Shown here: positions 29,166 to 39,014 of the stretch, in pieces
Layout of the letters: every line of letters starts with the position of its first letter
How positions within the stretch are numbered: the first letter of the stretch is position 1
From: Acetivibrio mesophilus
Lineage (GTDB): Bacteria; Bacillota; Clostridia; Acetivibrionales; Acetivibrionaceae
Length of the DNA stretch: 56,103 nucleotides
Direction: 5' to 3'
Assembly (NCBI RefSeq): GCF_004102745.1
Contig: NZ_RLII01000023.1
Span: forward strand, 1-56,103
The notes under the pieces: model-generated
The model's input: the letters and a program-made list of their open reading frames with translations, nothing else
What the model was told of the DNA's origin: nothing
Database searches by the model: none
Made by a program: the position numbers and the translations under genes

Positions 29166-31289
29166 ATGAAAAGAATAGGAATACTTGTCTTGATTGCTGC
29201 TCTTCTAGCAGGAATAATTCCAAAACCGGCTCTGGCCGAAGAACCAAAATTTAATTATGTGGATGCGTTTGCCAAATCAATTCTGTTCTACGAAGCTAAC
29301 TGGTGCGGCCCTGACGCAGGCAATAACAGGATAAAATGGCGTGGTCCATGTCATATTGAGGACGGCAAAGATGTGGGACTTGACTTGACGGGAGGCTTCC
29401 ATGATTGCGGAGACCACGTTAAGTTTGGATTGCCTCAATGTGCGTCGGCTTCAACACTTGCTTGGGCTTACTATGAATTCTCAGACGTGTTTATAGAAAA
29501 GGGACAAGATGAGTATATGCTCAACATTTTAAAGCATTTTTGTGATTACTTCATGAAATGCTATCCTGAAAAGAACAAGTTTTACTATCAAGTCGGTGAC
29601 GGTGATGTGGATCATCAGTACTGGGGACCACCTGAGCTTCAGAGCTACGACAGACCTGCATATTATGTAGCCACACCGGAAAATCCAGGTTCAGACGTCG
29701 CTGGGGATACAGCAGCAGCATTGGCACTTATGTATTTAAATTATAAAGACAGGGATTTGGAATATGCAGAAAAATGCTTGACTTATGCAAAGGATATTTA
29801 TGAGTTTGGTATGACCTATAGAGGAAATAGTAAAGGACAAAGTTATTATCTTCCTAGGGATTATCTTGATGAACTTATGTGGGGCTCCGTATGGCTTTAT
29901 GTTGCCACAGGAGAGCAAAAATACATGGACAATGTGGATAAGCTGATGGTTGAAAAAAGGATTGGCGATGATGCCGGGAACTCGTTTAACGACAATTGGA
30001 CCCAATGCTGGGACTATGTTTTGACCGGTGTATTTATCAAGCTTGCCACCCTCTCCGACAAGCCTATATATAAAGAAATTGCCGAAGACCATTTGGATTA
30101 CTGGCAGAACAGGCTAAAATCTTCTCCCGGAGGCATAAAGTTCTTGGATAGTTGGGGTGTTTGCAAATATCCTGCTGCAGAGAGCATGGTTCAACTGGTG
30201 TACTATAAGTATACAGGAGACAAGAGTTGCCTTGATTTTGCAAAGAGCCAAATTGACTATATCCTTGGAGATAATCCGAATAAAATGTCCTATGTGGTTG
30301 GTTTTGGAGACAATTACCCCAAATTCCCGCATCACAGGGCTGCAAGCGGAAGACTTGAAGGACAGCCGGCCGACGAAACAAAGAACGATCCGCAAAGGCA
30401 TATTTTATATGGTGCTTTAGTTGGAGGAGCAGATATAAATGATGAATATTTTGATGATATAGATCAGTACGTTTATTCCGAGACGGGATTGGATTATAAT
30501 GCTGGGCTTGTTGGTGCATTAGCCGGTATGTCAAAATATTTTGGAGAAGGTCAAATGCCTGAAGATACTCCGGGTATTGAAGGTGAACCGACCATATACT
30601 ATGCAGACGCAAAAGTATACGAAGAAGATGAAACCGGTATTACAGTTGATCTTAACATGTATAATATTGTTACATCTCCTCCACAATTTGAGCCTGGTCT
30701 ATCCTGCAGGTATTTTATTGATTTGTCGGAATATGCAGGGGCAGACATTGATATGTCCAAATTTGTTACAAAAGTGTATTATTCGCCTGCAGATGCTACA
30801 ATATCTGAGCTCAAGCCCTTTGATAAAGAGAATAATATTTACTATGTGGAAATAAGCTTCCCCAATCCGGTATATGCCAGAACTTATGTGCAGTTCTGTA
30901 TTTATTATTATGAAAATAAACTCTGGGATTCTTCGAATGATTTTTCTTATGAAGGTTTAGGTAATACTTATAAGACCTTGGAGAATATTCCTATATACAA
31001 AGATGGCATTCGGGTGGCAGGGAAAGAACCGTCCGGAACAGGACCAGTTGAACCCACGCCGACACCTGGAAATTATTTATACGGGGATGTAAACGGTGAT
31101 GGCAAGGTAAACTCAACGGATTGTACATATATCAAGAGATATTTGCTCAAGCTTATAGAGGATTTTCCGTACGAGTATGGAAAAGTAGCTGCAGATGTTG
31201 ATGGCAATGGTAAGATAACCTCAACGGATTATTCTTTGATGAGACGGTTCGTACTGCGTATTATAGATAAGTTCCCTGTAGAGGAGTAA
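29166..31289 (+). CDS. Cellulosomal GH9 endoglucanase (GH9-CBM3c-dockerin)
   Basis: Secreted 707-residue cellulase. Signal peptide ends near KPALA. GH9 spans to about residue 465 with GGFHDCGDHVKFG (Asp80, Asp83), HHRAASG and the acid Glu439 in YSETGLDYNA. CBM3c (about 475-625) and a type-I dockerin follow, with repeats [20 protein letters not shown] and ADVDGNGKITSTDYSLMRRF. It is a theme-B processive endoglucanase like CelU, CelR or CelQ of C. thermocellum. Start at 29166: GGGGGGG lies six bases upstream. It is 118 bp after the first GH9 gene, separated by a hairpin without a T-tract, so the two are probably cotranscribed. Confidence 0.92.
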   Translation: MKRIGILVLIAALLAGIIPKPALAEEPKFNYVDAFAKSILFYEANWCGPDAGNNRIKWRGPCHIEDGKDVGLDLTGGFHDCGDHVKFGLPQCASASTLAWAYYEFSDVFIEKGQDEYMLNILKHFCDYFMKCYPEKNKFYYQVGDGDVDHQYWGPPELQSYDRPAYYVATPENPGSDVAGDTAAALALMYLNYKDRDLEYAEKCLTYAKDIYEFGMTYRGNSKGQSYYLPRDYLDELMWGSVWLYVATGEQKYMDNVDKLMVEKRIGDDAGNSFNDNWTQCWDYVLTGVFIKLATLSDKPIYKEIAEDHLDYWQNRLKSSPGGIKFLDSWGVCKYPAAESMVQLVYYKYTGDKSCLDFAKSQIDYILGDNPNKMSYVVGFGDNYPKFPHHRAASGRLEGQPADETKNDPQRHILYGALVGGADINDEYFDDIDQYVYSETGLDYNAGLVGALAGMSKYFGEGQMPEDTPGIEGEPTIYYADAKVYEEDETGITVDLNMYNIVTSPPQFEPGLSCRYFIDLSEYAGADIDMSKFVTKVYYSPADATISELKPFDKENNIYYVEISFPNPVYARTYVQFCIYYYENKLWDSSNDFSYEGLGNTYKTLENIPIYKDGIRVAGKEPSGTGPVEPTPTPGNYLYGDVNGDGKVNSTDCTYIKRYLLKLIEDFPYEYGKVAADVDGNGKITSTDYSLMRRFVLRIIDKFPVEE

Positions 31290-31410
31290 TCAAAACAGCA
31301 TGAAGATGTTTTAGAGATTGCAAAGCTTAAAATCAATGCTTCTAGGTAAGTATTTTCAAGTTTTTAAGCTTTACAGAATATAAATCTGAGCCACCTTCAC
31401 ATTATACATT

Positions 31411-31460
31411 ATTGCCAGATTTGTTAAGTTTTATATGTAAACTTGATCTAATCTGGCAAT
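31411..31460 (+). terminator. Hairpin terminator-like structure after GH9 genes
   Basis: ATTGCCAGATT (31411-31421) pairs with AATCTGGCAAT (31450-31460), with AAGTTT/AAACTT inside. AATTATTTATAAT follows rather than a clean T-run. It separates the GH9 genes from the convergent chemoreceptor gene. Confidence 0.6.
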
Positions 31461-31549
31461 AATTATTTATAATGCTATATTCCGCCCATTTATACAGGTT
31501 TGTGATATTGTTAAAATGATTTGATGATAGAAAGTATACTACATATACC

Positions 31550-33589
31550 TTATGAGAATCGATTCACAATTCCGCTGATTGCAACTGCGTTTTCTCTATT
31601 TTGACGAACAATAACCGTCATTTCCTCTGTTGTTACTTCCGTTTGACGCGCTTTATCCAAAATATCTTGACTGTTCACTGTCTGAGAACCCGGAACATCT
31701 GATACTGACTGAATCTGTGCCTGAATTCTATCTACTGTCTCAGCAAACGTTGATGATTCACCTGCAATATCTGCAATAATTCTCTGAATATCCTGGATTG
31801 ATTGATGATAATCCTCCGTTGCTTTTCCAAACTCTACAAACTGCGCCTGTACATCCTTTTCCAGGAGCAAAATAACCTGATCAAAACATGCTTGAATATT
31901 TGCAATATTGTTTCTTGTTTCATTACAAATTGCTTGAATCTGAGTTGCGGTCTCAGATGAGCTATTGGCCAATTTGCCAATTTCTCCTGCAACAACAGCA
32001 AATCCTTTTCCGGCTTCACCAGCTCTTGCCGCCTCAATCGAAGCATTTAATGAAAGAAGATTGGTCTGACTTGTAATATTCAAAATCTTTGACGCCATCT
32101 CATCAATACGCATCAATGATTGTAAGTCACCCAGTGCACGTTTAATATTCTTTTGATTTTCTTCTATTCGCTCACTGATTGTTCTCATTGAGCTATTTGC
32201 AAGTTTCTGCATTTGATCAACTTTTTCAAGCAACTCACTACTGTGCTGATTCCCCCGACTAATTCTTTCTTCTACCTCCGATACTGCATGCGCAATCTTT
32301 CCAACCTCATGATCTACTTTTGAAACAGCTGCATTTACTTCTTCTGTATGTTCTGCGAATAATGTTGTTGCCTTTGAGTTATCTGATACGCATTTTACCA
32401 ATACTCCCGAAGAATCTTGCATAGCAATTGCTGATTCACTTAATGAAGAAGAGCAATTGCTAAGGGTATATACAATTTCTCCTAACGCTTCATACAAAGA
32501 ATTCATTGCAGTAGCAATCTGTCCTATTTCACTCTTCGTACCAATCCATGGCTCCAATTTTTCATTTTTCTGTAATCTTAAGTTTCCAAGTTGCTTGATG
32601 GAATCCTCAACATATTGCAAAGGCTTCATACTGAATCTAATCATTACAAATGCCAATATACTGATTACTACAACGAATATAAGACAAATTGTAGCAAGTG
32701 CTATCGTATTCTTTCTGGTATTGCTATAAATATTCTTTTCACTATCGAATGATACAACTGCCCATCCATGTTCACTTATATATTGGTAACTGGCAATACA
32801 AGCACCCTCTGTTTCATCCGTATATGAAAGTTCTCCGTTACCGCCATTTTTTTTAATTGCTTCAATAACACTTAATAACATCGGATTTTTGATATCCGTA
32901 GCCATCAAAGTCTCATCATCGGCAAAGATATATTTTTCGGTCATAACATTAATCATATAATATCTGGTTGTATGTTCTTTACTTTTCAATTTATTCAAAA
33001 GATTCTTTAAACCTTCTGCATACGGACCACCACCTACATAACCTAAAATTGTAGTCCCATCTTCATCAAACACAGGGTAATACATGGACAAAATAAGCTG
33101 TCCGTGTGCCGGTGAAACAATAATTCCCGCATTATATAGTCCATTTTTCTCCAGCATTGCATCTTGTAATTGTTTTAAGCGATCTGCTTCTTTCCTCCAG
33201 ATACGTCCGACGTTAGAAACATCAGAATGTACAATACAATGCGTATCCCACTCTCCGATATATATACCTTCCCAATTATCAAGTCCTGCATAGTAGTTTT
33301 CAGTATATGCCTGCGCAATCGCTTGCTTTTCGGCATTATCTACATCCTTTAATAGTTCTCGTACTGCAGGTGCCTTACTAAAAGCAATTAATAAATCTTC
33401 TTGGTTGGATACATACTGATTAATAAGACTTGTCTGTGCCAAAAGATTTGTTTCCATTTGATTGCGTTCTGACTGTTTCATTATGTTGTTCATTGTTGTG
33501 CTTGCCATAACATAGAGTAGGCTGATGCAAATAATGACAATTACCATTATTCCCAACGTGATTGTCCTGCTTAATTTCCAGTTTTTCAT
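31550..33589 (-). CDS. Methyl-accepting chemotaxis protein with dCache-type sensor
   Basis: A 679-residue chemoreceptor: TM1 near 10-32, a large extracellular domain (about 33-295) with dCache-type features ([20 protein letters not shown] split as [12 protein letters not shown] and CIVHSDVS, and [20 protein letters not shown]), TM2 near 296-320, HAMP, then a signal domain with [20 protein letters not shown]. Cache domains bind small ligands such as sugars, amino acids or organic acids. It lies next to glycosidase and xylose-uptake genes, so a sugar ligand is attractive but unproven. The ribosome site is weak (AAAAAAGA before the ATG, GAAGGGG further away). Confidence 0.92.
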   Translation of the reverse strand: MKNWKLSRTITLGIMVIVIICISLLYVMASTTMNNIMKQSERNQMETNLLAQTSLINQYVSNQEDLLIAFSKAPAVRELLKDVDNAEKQAIAQAYTENYYAGLDNWEGIYIGEWDTHCIVHSDVSNVGRIWRKEADRLKQLQDAMLEKNGLYNAGIIVSPAHGQLILSMYYPVFDEDGTTILGYVGGGPYAEGLKNLLNKLKSKEHTTRYYMINVMTEKYIFADDETLMATDIKNPMLLSVIEAIKKNGGNGELSYTDETEGACIASYQYISEHGWAVVSFDSEKNIYSNTRKNTIALATICLIFVVVISILAFVMIRFSMKPLQYVEDSIKQLGNLRLQKNEKLEPWIGTKSEIGQIATAMNSLYEALGEIVYTLSNCSSSLSESAIAMQDSSGVLVKCVSDNSKATTLFAEHTEEVNAAVSKVDHEVGKIAHAVSEVEERISRGNQHSSELLEKVDQMQKLANSSMRTISERIEENQKNIKRALGDLQSLMRIDEMASKILNITSQTNLLSLNASIEAARAGEAGKGFAVVAGEIGKLANSSSETATQIQAICNETRNNIANIQACFDQVILLLEKDVQAQFVEFGKATEDYHQSIQDIQRIIADIAGESSTFAETVDRIQAQIQSVSDVPGSQTVNSQDILDKARQTEVTTEEMTVIVRQNRENAVAISGIVNRFS

Positions 33590-34045
33590 TCTTTTTTAGG
33601 CCCCTTCCCATCTAGGAATTTTACGTATTTAGTACAATATTTTATAATTTGATACTCATCTTCAGTAGTATTGCATAAAACTATTTTACAAACTTTTGCC
33701 GGGTGACCAATCCAGCAATTTACTGGAAATCCAACAGATTAGTTTGGCCCTGTAAAGTAATACAGTTGTTTGGGAATATGTCGCCTATTAAATTGTCAAA
33801 AATCACCTGGTTTTGGTTAAAGGAGTTTGATTTTTCTACCGTAAATGTTTATCTATATTTTTAATGCAACACTACTGATTTATCTTCTATTAATATCGAC
33901 AAAAGAGTGGGGAAAATATAGTTTTTTCACAAGATCCATAGATTCCCATATTCGTATTTTTCATTGAAATCGTCTTCATAATATACTGACTCTTGATAAG
34001 ACTATCCACAAGCTGAACATAAAAAAACAAACAATAAAAGAGGCC
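33590..34045. other. Intergenic region upstream of the chemoreceptor
   Basis: This 456-bp gap holds the chemoreceptor promoter on the minus strand and the 3' end of the epimerase operon. A small perfect stem, TCCAG-N7-CTGGA, lies near 33713-33729. A CAATAA/TATTG pair followed by T-rich sequence near 34020-34052 may end the epimerase transcript. I searched for a c-di-GMP riboswitch and did not find the conserved core. Confidence 0.4.
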
Positions 34046-35101
34046 TTATTGTGTCAAAAATCTATAAATTGTTGTATGCTTATACTCTTTACCTGCATTA
34101 AATACAGGTGATGGAAAATGCTTGTGCTTTAAAGAGTTGGGGAAATATTGTGTTTCCAGACATAATCCTCCCCATTTTCTGTAGCGAATCTTATCTTTTG
34201 CTTCCTTATCACCGCATAGATTGTTGCCTGAGTAAAACTGAATTCCTGGTTTTGTTGTATAAACTTCCAAAAATCTGCCACTTTCAGGGTCATACAACTC
34301 AGCAACTTTTTCAGGAGCTGTACCCGAGACTTTCAGCACCCAATTATGGTCATATCCGTTTCCTAACTTAATTTGAATATCATCACTCAGAAGCCCTATT
34401 CCAATAGGTTTCATTGAGGTAAAGTCCAGTGGGGTTCCACTCACTTCCAGAATTTCCCCAGTAGGTAAACACTCTTCGTTTACAGGTGTATATTTATCAG
34501 AATAAAGCTTTAATTGATGATTTGTAATTTCACCGGAGCCATGGCCGGAAAGATTAAAATATGCGTGGTTTGTAAGGTTTATAACAGTATCTTTATCTGA
34601 AACGGCGAAGTAATCAATCCTTAAAGAATTGTCCTCCCCTAAAGAATAAGTAACTGTAGTTTTCAAATTTCCGGGATAGTTTTCTTCACCATCCTTACTT
34701 AAATATGTTAACTTTAGGCACTCTCTATTATCTATAATAACCGTTTCAGCCTCCCAGATCACCTTATGGAACCCTTTATTCCCACCATGTAAATGATTTC
34801 TTCCTTCATTATTATTCAATATATACTCTGTTCCCTTAATTTCAAATCTTGAATTTTCAATTCTATTTGCGTGTCTTCCTATAATTGCACCAAAATAAGG
34901 GGCATTTTCAAAATAATCTTCAAGTCTATCGTACCCGAGAACCACATCATCAAATTTGCCATTTCTATCAGGTACCAACATAGAAGTAATTGTCCCACCA
35001 AAGTTTGTAATTTTAACTGTCATTCCATTTTTATTCGATAGAACGAATATATCGATATCCTTGTTGTCACAGCCATCAATAAACTTTTCCCTTAAAATAG
35101 C
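34046..35101 (-). CDS. galM: Aldose 1-epimerase (mutarotase)
   Basis: Interconverts alpha and beta anomers of aldoses, here probably xylose released from oligomers, which speeds XylA. The 351-residue protein has FGGTITSMLVPDR, GRHANRIENSRF, NLTNHAYFNLSGHG with the catalytic His, and the catalytic-Glu region CLETQYFPNSLKHKHFPSP. It is the last gene of the xylose operon, 211 bp after xylA, with a large stem between them. The start at 35101 follows GGAGGAAAC. Length is normal. Confidence 0.92.
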   Translation of the reverse strand, partial: AILREKFIDGCDNKDIDIFVLSNKNGMTVKITNFGGTITSMLVPDRNGKFDDVVLGYDRLEDYFENAPYFGAIIGRHANRIENSRFEIKGTEYILNNNEGRNHLHGGNKGFHKVIWEAETVIIDNRECLKLTYLSKDGEENYPGNLKTTVTYSLGEDNSLRIDYFAVSDKDTVINLTNHAYFNLSGHGSGEITNHQLKLYSDKYTPVNEECLPTGEILEVSGTPLDFTSMKPIGIGLLSDDIQIKLGNGYDHNWVLKVSGTAPEKVAELYDPESGRFLEVYTTKPGIQFYSGNNLCGDKEAKDKIRYRKWGGLCLETQYFPNSLKHKHFPSPVFNAGKEYKHTTIYRFLTQ

Positions 35102-35174
35102 CATAAAAATGTTTCCTCCTTCAAAAACATAATCCTTTGGCAGTGCAATAGCTTCCAAATTGAAAAAGCTAGTC

Positions 35175-35260
35175 TAGAGCCTATAAATACCCTTAGGGTC
35201 GGGAAAAACCCCCTTATAAAAGAAGGCTTCTCCCTTTCCTCGCTGGTTTAACAGGCTCTA
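35175..35260 (-). other. Intercistronic structured region between xylA and the epimerase gene
   Basis: TAGAGCCT (35175-35182) pairs with AGGCTCTA (35253-35260), enclosing smaller pairs such as ACCC/GGGT and GGG/CCC. There is no clean T-tract on the coding strand after the stem. A role in differential mRNA stability is plausible. Confidence 0.45.
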
Positions 35261-35312
35261 TAACTGGCTTTCTGATGTTTCTTCAATATTTCTTCAACAA
35301 GTCAATATAAGA

Positions 35313-36632
35313 CTAATCCTCAAGAATATATTTGTTCAACATGGCTTCGAGAACTTCCTGTCTTCCTGACACATTCTTGATTTCATTAAGCTCTAAAGCA
35401 TATTTTTCAAGCTCTCTAAACCCTACTTCTCCATTTACAATATCTCTTCCAATACCGCTCTTATAGCTTTCATATCTTTCATTAATAAACTTGTCAAACT
35501 TACCATCAGAAACCATTTTATATGCTATTTTAAGCCCTTTGGCAAAAGCATCCATACCTGCAATATGTGCATAGAACAGGTCAACAGGCTCAAAAGATCC
35601 TCTTCTGACTTTAGAATCAAAATTCAGCCCTCCAGTTGTAAATCCGCCTGCCTTAAGTACTTCATACATAGCAAGGGTAGTATCGTAGATATTTGTCGGG
35701 AATTGATCAGTGTCCCATCCTAAAAGAAGATCTCCCTGATTTGCATCGATACTTCCTAGCATACCGTTAATTCTTGAAACCCTCAATTCATGCTGGAAAG
35801 TATGTGCTGCAAGGGTAGCATGATTTGCTTCAATATTCATTTTGAAATAATTCTCAAGACCATAAGTCCTTAAGAAACCGATAACTGTAGCTGTATCAAA
35901 GTCATACTGGTGCTTTGTCGGTTCTTTTGGCTTAGGTTCAATCAAGAGTTGCCCTTCAAAACCAATCTCTTTTGCATAGCTAACTGCCATTCCAAGGAAC
36001 CTTCCCATATTGTCAAGTTCCAATTCCATATCAGTATTAAGTAAGGTTTCATAGCCCTCTCTTCCACCCCAGAACACATAGTTCTGACCACCAAGTTCAA
36101 GGGTAATTTCCATAGCCTTTTTGACCTGAGCTGCAGCATATGCAAATACATCTGCATTTGGAGAAGTAGATGCACCATGGACAAATCTTGGGTTGCTAAA
36201 AGCATTGGTTGTACCCCAGAGTAGTTTTACACTACTTGTTTTCATATAGTCCTTTATCAGTGCAACGATCTCATCAAGCCTTTTATTGGTCTCTCTTAGA
36301 GTTGAAGCTTCAGGCGCGATATCTCTGTCATGAAAACAGAAAAAGGGTACTCCCAATTTTTCACACAGCTCGAAGTTTGCAGCCACTTTAGCCTTTGCAA
36401 GTTCCATTGGGTCTGATATGTTATCCCACGGTCTTACAGCAGTACCCGGCCCAAATGGGTCTGAGCCTGTTCCCTGATATGTATGCCAATATGCAACAGC
36501 AAACCTTAAGTGCTCTTTCATTGTTTTACCGCCAATGACTTCATCGGGATTATAGTACTTAAACGCTAAAGGATTGTCCGAATCCTTTCCTTCATATTTG
36601 ATTTTCGGTACATTTTTAAAATACTCTGCCAT
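35313..36632 (-). CDS. xylA: Xylose isomerase
   Basis: Converts D-xylose to D-xylulose in the cytosol. The 439-residue class II protein has [11 protein letters not shown] with the catalytic His, [12 protein letters not shown] with the metal and substrate contacts, [16 protein letters not shown] with metal-binding Glu, and [18 protein letters not shown]. Length is typical for class II enzymes. AAGGAGGAA precedes the ATG. It sits between xylulokinase and the epimerase and forms the end of the long operon. Its presence separates this organism from C. thermocellum. Confidence 0.97.
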   Translation of the reverse strand: MAEYFKNVPKIKYEGKDSDNPLAFKYYNPDEVIGGKTMKEHLRFAVAYWHTYQGTGSDPFGPGTAVRPWDNISDPMELAKAKVAANFELCEKLGVPFFCFHDRDIAPEASTLRETNKRLDEIVALIKDYMKTSSVKLLWGTTNAFSNPRFVHGASTSPNADVFAYAAAQVKKAMEITLELGGQNYVFWGGREGYETLLNTDMELELDNMGRFLGMAVSYAKEIGFEGQLLIEPKPKEPTKHQYDFDTATVIGFLRTYGLENYFKMNIEANHATLAAHTFQHELRVSRINGMLGSIDANQGDLLLGWDTDQFPTNIYDTTLAMYEVLKAGGFTTGGLNFDSKVRRGSFEPVDLFYAHIAGMDAFAKGLKIAYKMVSDGKFDKFINERYESYKSGIGRDIVNGEVGFRELEKYALELNEIKNVSGRQEVLEAMLNKYILED

Positions 36633-36708
36633 GCATATTTCCTCCTTATTTTATTAACTCAAAATGTTTTTTGTCACTTCCGGTTGCTACTTTTTAGGAC
36701 AGTAAATT

Positions 36709-38235
36709 TTACAGTATAGCCGAAAGGTCTGCAAATTCCTTTTTCAAGGAGTTATACAGACGTATATAAATATCATAAAGCTTTGTGTATTTGGCATATA
36801 GCTCATGGTCTGGAACCTGCCTGGTGTTTTCTTTTATTACTGCTTCACATGCTTCATTAATGTTACTGTATATACCCGTTCCTACTCCAGCAAGAAGTGC
36901 CGCTCCAAGTGCCGGTCCCTCACTTGACTTTACAGTTGTAATATCAGTTCCGAATATATCAGCCTGCATTTTTCTCCACAATTCACTTTTCCCGCCACCA
37001 CCGGAGGCTCTTACTTCAGAAACGTTAACACCCATTTCATTAATAATTTCAAGGCAATCTCTAAGGCTATATACAACACCTTCCATAACTGACCTTAAAA
37101 TATCCTGTTTTTCATGCTTTGCTGTTAATCCGAAAAAGACGCCCTTGGCATTAGGGTCAAGATGTGGCGTTCTTTCTCCCATCAGATAAGGTAAATAGAT
37201 TAAACCGTTACAACCCGGGGCCACTTTTTCAGCTTCCTTATCCATAATTATGTATGGATCTATTTTCAGTAGCTCTGCAGTTCTCTTTTCTTCTATACAG
37301 AAATTGTCACGGAACCATTTAAGAGACAGTCCGGCTCCTTGTGTAACCCCCATAATGTGCCAAGTATTTGGCACTGCATGGCAAAAAGTATGAACTCTAC
37401 CCTTTGGATCGATAATAACCTTTTCAGAGAATGCAAATACTACTCCTGAGGTTCCTATAGTGGATGAAACCACCCCAGGTCTCACAATTCCATTACCAAC
37501 AGCTCCTGCTGCCTGGTCCCCTGCTCCACCCACTACAGGAGTTCCTTCTTTCAGTCCGGTTGATGAAGCAGCATGCTTATCCACTTTCCCACTAACTTCC
37601 TGAGACTCATAGAGTTCTCCCAGCATGCTTTTATTAAGTCCGAGTTTGCTTATGACTTCATCACTCCATTTTCTCCCCGGTATATCCATAAACTGCATTC
37701 CACTTGCATCAGATACCTCTGTAGCAAATTCTCCTGTCAACTTATATCTTATATAATCTTTAGGGAGAAGTATCTTATAAATCTTCTCAAAAATATCTGG
37801 TTCATTATTTTTAACCCACATAACCTTTGATGCTGTAAATCCCGTTAGTGCAGGGTTGGCAGTTATCTCAATGAGCCTTTCCTTCCCTATGATTGAAGTA
37901 ATCTGATCGCACTCGGCAAAACTTCTCTGGTCGCACCATATAATTGCTTTTCTTAGCACTTTGCCATCTTTGTCCAGAAGGACAGCACCATGCATCTGCC
38001 CTGAAAGTCCAATTCCCTTAATGGAGGAAGCATCAATTCCGCTTTTGGAAATAACATGTTTGATAGATAAGCATGTTGCCCTCCACCAGTCTTCCGGTTC
38101 TTGCTCTGCCCACCCAATATAGGGCTGGTACAATGGATATTCCTCAAGGCTGCTTGCTATGGTATTTCCCAGTTCATCATATAAAACCGTTTTTGTACCC
38201 GATGTACCTATATCTACTCCTAGTAAATATGACAA
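36709..38235 (-). CDS. xylB: Xylulokinase
   Basis: Phosphorylates D-xylulose to xylulose-5-phosphate with ATP. The 508-residue FGGY-family kinase starts LGVDIGTSGTKTVLYDELG, has GWAEQEPEDWW, GLSGQMHGAVLLD with the MHG motif of xylulokinases, the ATPase loops TIGTSGVVFAF and GGGGKSELWRKMQADIFG, and a normal length. It lies between the response regulator and xylA on the same strand, and is part of the operon. Confidence 0.96.
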   Translation of the reverse strand: MSYLLGVDIGTSGTKTVLYDELGNTIASSLEEYPLYQPYIGWAEQEPEDWWRATCLSIKHVISKSGIDASSIKGIGLSGQMHGAVLLDKDGKVLRKAIIWCDQRSFAECDQITSIIGKERLIEITANPALTGFTASKVMWVKNNEPDIFEKIYKILLPKDYIRYKLTGEFATEVSDASGMQFMDIPGRKWSDEVISKLGLNKSMLGELYESQEVSGKVDKHAASSTGLKEGTPVVGGAGDQAAGAVGNGIVRPGVVSSTIGTSGVVFAFSEKVIIDPKGRVHTFCHAVPNTWHIMGVTQGAGLSLKWFRDNFCIEEKRTAELLKIDPYIIMDKEAEKVAPGCNGLIYLPYLMGERTPHLDPNAKGVFFGLTAKHEKQDILRSVMEGVVYSLRDCLEIINEMGVNVSEVRASGGGGKSELWRKMQADIFGTDITTVKSSEGPALGAALLAGVGTGIYSNINEACEAVIKENTRQVPDHELYAKYTKLYDIYIRLYNSLKKEFADLSAIL

Positions 38236-38265
38236 ACAAAATCCCCCCTATTTTTTATCTTCTAT

Positions 38266-39003
38266 CTATCTTTTATGTTTCTTCATGAACTCAGAAAAGC
38301 TTTGATTGGTATACTTCTTAAAACACTTGCCAAAATAATTAGGATCAGGAATTCCTACCATCTTTGCAGTTACATACATCATGGTTCCTTTTTTTGCATA
38401 ATCTATAGCCTTTTCCATTCTGCATTCTGTAAGATAGTCAATAAGATTAACCCCTGTTACAGCTTTAAACAGCCTGCTCAAATAGCTAGAATTAAAGCCG
38501 AAGGTCTGGGCAATAACTGTTAGATCCAGATCTGGCCGGGCATAGTTTTCGGTTATAAATAACTTTATTTTATGAACAGTGTCTTTTTTATGAACAATGG
38601 GCTCTTCTATCTCAGCCTTTTTTTGCTTTGAATCGAGCTCCTTTGTAATCTTCAATAAAACATCTCTAATTTCTTTACGCACGATAGGTTTCAATAAATA
38701 CTCACATACTCCAATTCCGACACATTGCCTGGCATACTCAAAATCACTGAAAGCAGTGAGTATAATAATCTTTAGATTTGGATAACGGCTAATTGCCAGC
38801 TTTGAAAATTCAATACCATCCATAAAAGGCATTTTAATATCTACAAAGGCAATATCGGGTTGTACTTCCTCTATGATATTGATGGCTTCAATGCCACTTT
38901 CCGCTTCTCCCACTACTTCAATATCCAATTCTTCTCTTTTTAGTATATTTTTCAATAAATTCCTGATTGATTTCTCGTCATCAATGATCAGAACCCTATA
39001 CAT
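38266..39003 (-). CDS. AraC-type response regulator (YesN-like)
   Basis: A 246-residue two-component response regulator. REC domain 1-120: VLIIDDEKS, phosphoacceptor Asp in IAFVDIKMPFMDG, ILTAFSDFEYA and the LLKPI loop. A short linker leads to an AraC-type DNA-binding domain with two helix-turn-helix motifs (LDLTVIAQTFGFNSSYLSRLFK and MYVTAKMVGIPDPNYFGKCFK, each split in reading as family motifs). I place the start at 39003, since GGGGGG lies six bases upstream. The partner kinase is eleven bases upstream. It is shorter than most YesN proteins, since the linker is short. A direct repeat before the operon, at 46317-46349, is the likely target. Confidence 0.93.
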   Translation of the reverse strand: MYRVLIIDDEKSIRNLLKNILKREELDIEVVGEAESGIEAINIIEEVQPDIAFVDIKMPFMDGIEFSKLAISRYPNLKIIILTAFSDFEYARQCVGIGVCEYLLKPIVRKEIRDVLLKITKELDSKQKKAEIEEPIVHKKDTVHKIKLFITENYARPDLDLTVIAQTFGFNSSYLSRLFKAVTGVNLIDYLTECRMEKAIDYAKKGTMMYVTAKMVGIPDPNYFGKCFKKYTNQSFSEFMKKHKR

Positions 39004-39014
39004 TTCCAACCCCC

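Noticed and set aside
30064-30612. Long antisense frame inside the second GH9 gene
   Set aside because: No ribosome site, odd composition, and it mirrors the intact GH9 reading frame with its catalytic motifs.
33600-33760. Possible c-di-GMP riboswitch upstream of a chemoreceptor
   Set aside because: Only partial matches (GGGCCAAAC, GGTCACCCGG) are present; the conserved ACGCAAAG core and the expected helices are missing.
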